From NCBI RefSeq assembly GCF_020382885.2, contig NC_058511.1, forward strand, positions 19,706,504 to 19,770,503: DNA of 64,000 nt. Direction: 5' to 3'. Source of the DNA: Scatophagus argus (taxonomy: Eukaryota; Chordata; Actinopteri; Scatophagidae). Numbering within the stretch: the stretch's first letter is position 1; every line of letters starts with the position of its first letter. Positions 58,401 to 64,000 of the stretch are shown one piece after another. The notes under the pieces are model-generated. The model ran no database searches. It saw only the letters and a program-made list of their open reading frames with translations, and was not told the DNA's origin. Made by a program: the position numbers and the translations under genes.

Positions 58401-61400
58401 ACACGGCAGTTCTGAATACCGCAGGATAACCTATGTTCAGCCTCTCTGATCAGGCCTCCGTAAGCTTAAAACAGCTGAGGTTGTACAGCAGTTACTTTAT
58501 AATGGGAGCTTTAGCGTAAAAACACATTAGGCCCAATGAGTCATACATTTGGGGACACCTGCCCACACTCGACTGCGCACATAAATAGTGCCAGAAGCAG
58601 CTGTGTGATCAATGGGGAAAAAAAGAGAACTAAGAGCCTAATTTAACACCTCTACATACCTGGCCAGTCACTGCATGGAGTGGGCATAAACTGTTGGGGT
58701 TTTTTTTGTTATTGAAAGGTTGTGAAACATTAAGTATGTCTGTGTACTGCAGGATGTTTTACAGTGGTGGCAGTTGGCACAAACCACAGAACTCTCATGC
58801 AGCGCTGCTGGACAAGTACTGGACCAAGCTTCAAATGGGCAACATGACACGAGAAGAACTGAAGAAGGCGAGTGTTTTTGGCTTTAAAGCCTCCATACAC
58901 CTGTAGTCCTCCGACACAGGTGTTGTCAGTTTGTGCTTGCCTAGGTAGACTACTTGTTGACTGACATCCCTCTCACCCCTCTGCTGGTTTTGTTGAACCT
59001 GTTAATGCAGGTTCTTCTTATTAGTACGTAGAGCTTGTTGGCATCTTGTAACACAACACTATGCACGTGCAGAATCTTGCAGAATTCTCTTCGTGCATTG
59101 TTAGCTTATCCTGTGTCTCTGTGTGTAGGTGCTCATCAGCAGGTATCCTAAGCTGATGGTGGTGTCAGAGCGTCTCCTGGATATCTACTGCCAGCTCACT
59201 GGTGAGAGACACTCTGAGCTGGACAACAGCAACCTCCAAACCTCTGACTGCAGCCAGCAGTACACATCTGAGGACAAAAGCACACCACTGGAGGGAAGAG
59301 CCCTGTCCCTGAGGTGAGGCCCAGCTCGCTGCTCTCTCTACTCTGCATTTAATTTAGTTTGTCTGCACTTAAATCGAATAAACCAAACCGAACACATCAT
59401 GTCGTAATACTCTTTGCAGAGTCTGTTGTGACTATGAAACCACTTAGGATTTTTTTTTTAACACTGCTGACTGCATTTGTAGAAAGACCACATTTTGTCT
59501 CTTGTGAAATGGGTTCAGGACAAAAATAAAAAGCCAGCGAAACTGTCTATAGACCATCATTCTAAACAAAAACTCTTGCGCAAACTAATAACATTTTACA
59601 AAGTGTTATTAGTAAGGCATGTGAATGTTTTCCTGTAGCTGTAGCTGGGGAGGACCCTTCATTGTTTTGTTTTTTGGACAGAGAGCAACATGCCCAGCCA
59701 AATTCTGATGTAGTATATGGTCAATATCTGTCTGTGAGCATGAGCCAGCAAATGCACTGATGCAGTCTGTCTGTCTTCTAGGGCAACACATGAACAGCAT
59801 GTCATTCCCCATTTCTCTCCACTGTCACTATCTAGTGAAGGAATGAAACTGTTATCTGCTAGTGGAAAAAATTTCATTCCTTTAGGACAAAACCTTAATC
59901 AAAGTAAAATTGAAGTACCACAAGGTTAAGGTATTTTAATTTAGTAGTTGTGGCAAGATCACTGAAGTGTGTGGAAGCTTTTTTTTTATATGCATGTAAT
60001 AGCTTACTCACAAACCTGTGAAAGCTCTTGGGATAAGGCTGTGTTCACACTGTATACAACAGTGTCCCAAATCAGATTTTTTTTTGGCCCATATATGACT
60101 TGGATTTGTTTTGTTTTCTTTCATGACATGGAGTCTGATCTTTTCTTTCATATGCGCTCGTAAATCAGAGACACACGTCCTGATTCCATCACTCCTTGTT
60201 CGAACTCCTGCATCCACACAAAACTTCGGACAGAAGTAGAAGCTATTTCTCCACAAGAAGCCATTATTGAACATCTGGCTCTCATGAATTTGCAGGCTTT
60301 CACTGCATATCAGCTTATAAATGAAACCATGAATGCTGCACGCGGGTCATGTGAGTTCATTCGTCCCATATTGTTGAGATGTGGTGGACATACAGGATTG
60401 TTCGGCATTTACATGGTCTTCATATAACACATATAATATCATTTGTCTTTGGCTTCTGCACCATAACAGCCCTTTATCCTGACAGTCATCTGTGGGGGTA
60501 AACATAGAAAGCTTTACCCCCTGTGGCCTTAACATCTGTCACATTCTCACCAATCAAAACTACCAGCCAGTCTGCAGCAAAAGCCGCCATGACTTTAATT
60601 AGCTTTCCACATGCTGCTGCTGTGTTCGATAGAGTATTGATTGGACTGTCCTATGGGATCACAAATTCTACAGGTCGTACCAGGGCATTCTCATTAGGTA
60701 ACAGGTTTATAAACGCCTTCTTGCTTAGGGACATTACTCATCTGCCCTGCTGCTTTTCCAAGTTTCTGTACGGTTTCAGTGTGGTCCACAGAAGGTGTCT
60801 CGCAGAAGATTCAACCGCAAATCAATGTGTTGCTAACTTCCGTGCTCTGCACTTCAATAGTACATATGATTTTCGTGGATCAATGTAATTAACTTTATAG
60901 CTTGGCCTGTAATCCCCATATGTGTTAGTCTCGGTCATTAGGGTTCATGCTATTGAAGAAGATATATTCATGTCAGCATTCATGCTTATTTATGTTTACA
61001 TATTGTATCTCTTGTCACTGTTTTATATTATAAATCAAAGCTATTTATGATACCAAATGTCTCTTCTGGCATCATTAATTGTGCATTTAATCCAAGTCTT
61101 CTACATCTGATAGGCCTATTCCTTATGTGTCCCTACCACTGATGTATGTGTATACCATATGATATATAAAGATGGACGAGGTGTCTCCAATTCCTCCCAC
61201 TGTACAAAAATGAAGCCAAAAATATCCTGGAAATGAGCTCTGCCATCTTGGACGAGTGTTGGAGTGGAGCTCTTTCATTACCTTTTTTTTTTTTTTTTTT
61301 TAGCATCAGAAAAGTAATTAAAACCAAACGTATCAGGAACATGAATACATGAACATACATGAATGTGATAAGAACTTCCTAAAATGATAGTAACTATGTC

Positions 61401-62456
61401 TGGGAAAAATTCAATTGACTTGATATTTGATTTTTTTTAGTTTTGTCTCTCTGCTAACATTAAGGGGGGTGGGCGTGGGGGTTCTCATCTATACTGAGGC
61501 CAGCCACCAGGGAGCGATCAAGATGTTTTGGCTTCACTTCTGTTGTGCTGTAATGTCGTCCATACAGTCAGTGGTCCCGATAAGCAATGTGTATGCAGAA
61601 CTTTGTTTCAGTCGTCTCCGATGTCCTATGTCAATCCTCCTCTTGTCTCACATGAGACAATATTTAACACCTAAGATTGTACAAAAATGTCACATTAGTT
61701 TTTACTTCATTCCCTTTTCTTGATGTATCATTTGTTCCCACAGGGATCTACTAAAATGGTGTGAGCGGATCAGCAATAACTTTGATAGCACCTCATCAGC
61801 TACAGCACAACATGTCTTCCAAGAGGTTAGTAGTTTGTTTTCTGAAGAAGTATGTATATGTGTTTATAGCCAAAACATATATATCTTTCCCACACAGCTC
61901 ACAATAAATAGCATTAAGTTGGATTTAATGCTGCTCACACTGTGTAAGTTCTTAAGTTTTGGTGATTCAGCATTTTTTGTTTTGTTTGTCAGGCTCTTGA
62001 CTGCTTTACAGCCATGCTGTCTCACTGTGAAAGTCGGCTGCGGATGGCTGAAATCATTGGAAGCAAGCTCAACATCTCCAAAGAGAAGGTATTTCACAAG
62101 CATTTTTGGCAAACTTTTGAATTTTTGAGGCGCAGGTTGTGTTTATCAATTGATTGATGACATTGATAACAGTATTGATCGGGGAAAAATAAAAATGAAA
62201 ATAACGTTTTTGGCATTAATTTGATGCCAAAGAATAGAATAGAAATGTTGGGAAGGGGGGGAATCTCCCTCTACACAATGATTTATGTTTCATACAACAA
62301 AAGCAGGGTGTGACTTTGATTCCTGGTTGCTGTTTGTCTTCAGGCCCAGCACTTCTGCCAGAAGTATCAGCCTGGCATCACGCTGAGTGAGCAGGAGGCC
62401 TCTGTGGGCAGAGTCGCTCTGGGTAGAAAGCAGACTGAAGCAGTGCAGCTGAGTGT
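52384..62456 (+). CDS. mdn1: mdn1 (midasin): giant AAA ATPase of 60S ribosome assembly, 5' part only
   Basis: Thirteen coding exons in the window give 628 codons plus 2 nt of a protein of about 5,600 residues in human; the rest is beyond the right edge. Midasin (yeast Rea1) is a dynein-like ATPase that strips assembly factors from pre-60S particles in nucleolus and nucleoplasm. Seen: the N-terminal helical domain (residues 1 to about 280; NHDLHERLCVALSKL, RRMKLRDLMGATLRFL); then the first AAA module with Walker A GPIGCGKT (316-323), VQLGDQTDSK, Walker B WILLEDID (384-391; acidic E388, D389), and FFATRR as sensor-1 region. The ATG at 52384 is in frame with MENLELSLSSLS, similar in length to human MEHFLLEVAAAP. 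Exons and phases all match remembered human MDN1. It is head to head with casp8ap2. Confidence 0.96.
52776..53002 (+). CDS. mdn1: mdn1 coding exon 2
   Basis: Acceptor CTTTTCAG, donor GTAAGT. It starts IWNQQDRQCILECLAQLLLE (human VWTPQDRQCVLSTLAQLLLD) and contains NHDLHERLCVALSKLLG. Confidence 0.96.
53388..54030 (-). mobile_element. LINE 3' end (L2/CR1-like), 5'-truncated
   Basis: On the - strand a frame from about 54010 gives SFCLVFYRATIESILCLSVT, VWYGSCTAQDRKDLARVVRT, AQGIVGCSLP and DPTHPGNKLF, the conserved C-terminal tail of fish L2/CR1-group reverse transcriptases. In another frame near 53600-53660 it ends TNRLRDSFFPRAV, so there is at least one frameshift. An A/T-rich 3' UTR with AATAAAGACTCTTGAATC (- strand) runs to about 53388. 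Only the last part of ORF2 is present, typical of 5' truncation at insertion. Confidence 0.75.
54256..54340. repeat. GATAA-tailed repeat end
   Basis: AGATAAGATAAGATAAAACAGAACTTTATC followed by CCTGAAAGAAATTCTTGTGCC matches the 3' ends of common fish retroelements. Only the end is recognisable. Confidence 0.5.
54729..54953 (+). CDS. mdn1: mdn1 coding exon 3
   Basis: Acceptor CTCCAAAAG, donor GTATGT. It encodes about residues 108-183 with ARYFNDAPPVFQRLF and RRMKLRDLMGATLRFL. Confidence 0.95.
54954..56100 (+). other. mdn1: mdn1 intron 3 (1.15 kb)
   Basis: It contains a short SINE head fragment (55180-55265) and otherwise ordinary AT-rich sequence. A small stem (AGTAGCCA ... TGGCTACT) lies near 55104-55124. 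Confidence 0.8.
55180..55265 (-). mobile_element. head fragment of the TGGA-tailed SINE
   Basis: The - strand has GGGTTCGAGTCCGGATCTGG and TGTGCAGAGTTTGCATGTTC, the B-box and following segment of the SINE at 36470-36785. Only about 85 bp remain, in mdn1 intron 3. Confidence 0.6.
56101..56208 (+). CDS. mdn1: mdn1 coding exon 4
   Basis: Acceptor GTCTCTAACAG, donor GTATGT. It encodes about residues 183-219: YTAHCLALVSHMTDNQKTIF and LTGDEILHMKI. Confidence 0.94.
56504..56696 (+). CDS. mdn1: mdn1 coding exon 5
   Basis: Acceptor TTGTTTAG, donor GTATGT. It encodes about residues 219-283: LEVEKALVLTNQGSVMWRQ and VVAVCGVVLPRIVPRQAAQ, shorter than human by a Gly/Ser-rich loop. Confidence 0.95.
56779..56988 (+). 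CDS. mdn1: mdn1 coding exon 6 (Walker A of AAA1)
   Basis: Acceptor CTGTTTGCAG, donor GTGAGA, residues 284-353. It contains VLLEGPIGCGKTALVEFIAA (P-loop) and KVQLGDQTDSK. Confidence 0.97.
57784..57915 (+). CDS. mdn1: mdn1 coding exon 7 (Walker B of AAA1)
   Basis: Acceptor GTTTCGCAG, donor GTGAGC, residues 354-397: MLLGMYRCTDIPGKFVWQPG and GQWILLEDIDHAPLDV. Confidence 0.97.
58109..58212 (+). CDS. mdn1: mdn1 coding exon 8
   Basis: Acceptor TTTTTTAG, donor GTAAGA, about residues 398-432: ISVLLPLMENKKLMIPGRED and APGFQFFATRR, the sensor-1 segment. Confidence 0.96.
58753..58867 (+). CDS. mdn1: mdn1 coding exon 9, followed by a GC donor
   Basis: Acceptor GTACTGCAG. It encodes about residues 432-470: GGSWHKPQNSHAALLDKYWT and MTREELKK. 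The next bases are GCGAGT, so the intron starts with GC. Ending here keeps perfect register with human (RELNE then VLQSRYP); the next GT would add two residues. Confidence 0.9.
59129..59313 (+). CDS. mdn1: mdn1 coding exon 10
   Basis: Acceptor TGTGTGTAG, donor GTGAGG, about residues 471-532: VLISRYPKLMVVSERLLDIY, then a variable hydrophilic loop, then PLEGRALSLR. Confidence 0.95.
59314..61743 (+). other. mdn1: mdn1 intron 10 (2.4 kb)
   Basis: No exon was recognised. A block at about 60020-60260 resembles a decayed transposable element but cannot be named. A 121-codon open frame at 60523-60888 resembles no protein I know. A run of 19 T lies at 61283-61301. Confidence 0.7.
61744..61825 (+). 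CDS. mdn1: mdn1 coding exon 11
   Basis: Acceptor TTCCCACAG, donor GTTAGT, about residues 532-559: DLLKWCERISNNFDSTSSAT and AQHVFQE (human DLLNWCNRIAHSFDSSS). Confidence 0.95.
61993..62088 (+). CDS. mdn1: mdn1 coding exon 12
   Basis: Acceptor GTTTGTCAG, donor GTATTT (weak but in phase), residues 560-591: ALDCFTAMLSHCESRLRMAE and IIGSKLNISKEK. Confidence 0.94.
62344..62456 (+). CDS. mdn1: mdn1 coding exon 13 (last in window)
   Basis: Acceptor TTGTCTTCAG, donor GTAAGT at 62457, from residue 592: AQHFCQKYQPGITLSEQEAS, VGRVALGRKQTEAVQLSV. It ends with two bases of a split codon. The next exon, expected to lead into the AAA2 P-loop, is not seen before 64000. Confidence 0.92.
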
Positions 62457-62735
62457 GTAAGTGGGACATCCTGCTCACCCGCCCCACTTTGACCTCTGTT
62501 TACACCATGTGTGCATCAGCTAGTTGCTGTGCCAGTATTCACTGACTGATAGAACCAAATAGACCCCCTGTTGGTAAATTGAATAAACATTGAATTGATT
62601 TCAAAACTGCATTATGGTAAACAAACCCATCTAATGGTTTGGCCGTCATGCCCAAATATTCATTGATTCTTTCACAAAGCCAATGTGAATGGGTGTCAGA
62701 CTTTTTTATAGTAGCAAATATGACAGTTGCATACA

Positions 62736-64000
62736 GTTAAGGTCAAAATCAAGGAACTATGGAACATTTTTATAAAGTTCTGCCCAATGTTTGCATCATT
62801 CATAAAATGAAAATAGCAAAACATTCATCGATGTAAAGTCCCCTATGTGGTACATTTTAGAATGTAAAATCAATCTTCAGGTTTGCTCACCAAATATAGT
62901 AAAAATTGAGTTGCTTGAAATTATTAGCCCCTATGTGATTTTTTTTTTTATTTATAAATATATTTATACCAATCAGTCAGCTTTCAAACCTGAGCAATCA
63001 ATCAGCATTGAACTTTACTTGAGGGTCTCCAGGGAACCGGGTAAATGTCACATGAAAACTTGACTGAGAGGGACTGCTTTTAAATTCTTACTAAGAATTC
63101 ATTTAACATGGAAAAAGTAAAGAAATCAGTGTGGCGCTCAGAAGGAAGATAGTGGATGCTCACCTTAAAGGGGAAGGCTATACTGCCATTTTCCAGCGTT
63201 TCACAGTGTCTATTTGAGCTGTGCATTGCTTCATTGCAAAGCTCGAATAGACAAATTCAGTTAGAACCAAACCGTCAAAAGTGCAAGATCTCAAAAACTT
63301 AGAAGGGGAAAATAGTTAGAAATATCAAGAATAAACGGCTCTATGCCAAGATGGGTGTTGCTGAACTGGCCTTTTCTGGACTTGATGTTTCAAGGAAGAC
63401 CGTTGTAAGGGCTCTTCATTGCAGTGGACTTCGAGGTTATCATCCAAAAAAACACTCCACTGCTCTCACAGTGGCACATCAAAGCCAGACTGAAGTTTGC
63501 CTATGAACATTTGAAACATGGAGATGAGTTTTGGAAGTCTGTGGTCTGGTGAGACAAATCTTGAACTGTATGGGCACATGCATTTGTTTATCGAAGGCAG
63601 GGAGAGGCCTTCAGTCCTAAACACACAGCACCCACAGTTGAACATGGTGGTGGGGGCGTAATGCTGTTGGGGCTGTTTTGCTGCTTCAGGGAACAGGGGA
63701 ACAGGGTACAGGGAATGTGTTTGGGTGCATGGGACCATGTAAGAAGAAGATTGTATTGGAATTTTGAAGGATAATATAAAGAAATCTCCTGCCAGTATCT
63801 CAATCTCAATCCTATTGAGAATCTGTGGCGAACACTTAACGTTGATGTCCATGCTCGAAAATCCACGCAATTTGGATGAGCTGGAACAATTTTCCATGGA
63901 AGAATGGTCTAAGATCCCTCAAGAGACATTTGTCAAGAGTTTGTTGTCTGTTGTGAATCAGAAATGTGACACTAATGATACTAATATTGGCCTTGTCATT
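62736..64000 (+). mobile_element. Tc1-like DNA transposon, decayed, right end outside window
   Basis: The left part begins TACAGTTAAGGTCAAAA, a Tc1-type terminal start at a TA dinucleotide. From 63100 a broken transposase reads in the + direction: SVWRSEGR, KMGVAELAFSGLDVSRKTVV, then remnants of SDETKFELYG-type sequence, GEAFSPKHTAPTVEHGGG and LNPIENLWRTLN. The orientation is that of mdn1. The right terminal repeat is not in the window. Confidence 0.85.
63100..63960 (+). pseudogene. Tc1-like transposase pseudogene with internal deletion
   Basis: Tc1/mariner transposases cut and paste DNA with a DD34E catalytic triad. Here the helix-turn-helix half and the HGGG block can be traced, but stops and frameshifts interrupt them. 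At about 63540-63560 the segment around the first catalytic Asp is shortened. Near 63790-63805 the sequence jumps from the ILKDNIKK-type region straight to LNPIENLW, so the stretch with the second Asp is missing. It cannot encode an active enzyme. Confidence 0.8.

Larger units (their letters stand above)
62457..64000 (+). other. mdn1: mdn1 intron 13, truncated by the window edge
   Basis: The intron is mostly a Tc1-like element (62736 to the edge). No mdn1 exon is visible in it. Confidence 0.85.

Noticed and set aside
60523..60888. 121-codon frame in mdn1 intron 10
   Set aside because: No homology recognised, no splice sites in phase with mdn1, and no support as a separate gene.
63466..63897. 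143-codon - strand frame at the right end
   Set aside because: Antisense shadow of the broken Tc1-like transposase.

Overview
The window is vertebrate nuclear DNA, almost certainly from a teleost, probably a percomorph. Long GT-AG introns separate the coding exons. The introns carry typical fish interspersed repeats: a tRNA-derived SINE with a TGGA tail, a repeat ending in an 'ATATAAATAAA + TTGAA' tail, an L2/CR1-like LINE fragment and a Tc1-like transposon. Four protein genes are present. Their order (bach2, gja10, casp8ap2, mdn1) matches the BACH2-GJA10-CASP8AP2-MDN1 neighbourhood on human 6q15 as I remember it.

Layout. (1) 1-33.5 kb: bach2 on the + strand. It has four coding exons (2478-2720, 15402-16913, 25501-25707, 27329-27808) encoding 813 residues, two large introns of 12.7 and 8.6 kb, and an inferred 3' UTR of about 5.7 kb. 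Non-coding 5' exons must lie to the left of the window or remain unrecognised in the first 2.4 kb. (2) 34.9-38.4 kb: gja10 (connexin) on the - strand. One large coding exon is followed by a 13-codon terminal exon (12 residues plus stop) at 35455-35493, which a plain ORF call misses. (3) 39.8-51.8 kb: casp8ap2 (FLASH) on the - strand, nine coding exons, 1978 residues. (4) 52.38 kb to the right edge: mdn1 (midasin) on the + strand. Only the first 13 coding exons (628 complete codons plus 2 nt) are in the window.

Orientation. bach2 and gja10 are tail to tail, gja10 and casp8ap2 are in tandem, and casp8ap2 and mdn1 are head to head across a short GC-rich promoter interval (51.8-52.38 kb). That interval has two E2F consensus sites and a CRE-like site. 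It would suit a pair of proliferation genes: one for histone pre-mRNA processing and the histone locus body, the other for 60S ribosome assembly. bach2 is a BTB-bZIP repressor and gja10 a retinal-type connexin. Nothing in the sequence shows the four genes acting in one pathway, so I read the cluster as conserved synteny.

No bacterial, viral, CRISPR or toxin content was seen. The most useful non-obvious results are the hidden gja10 terminal exon, a GC-AG intron in mdn1, a 27-bp fold-back in the last gja10 intron, and the shared E2F-bearing promoter. Splice junctions were read by eye from frame continuity, splice consensus and remembered homologues.
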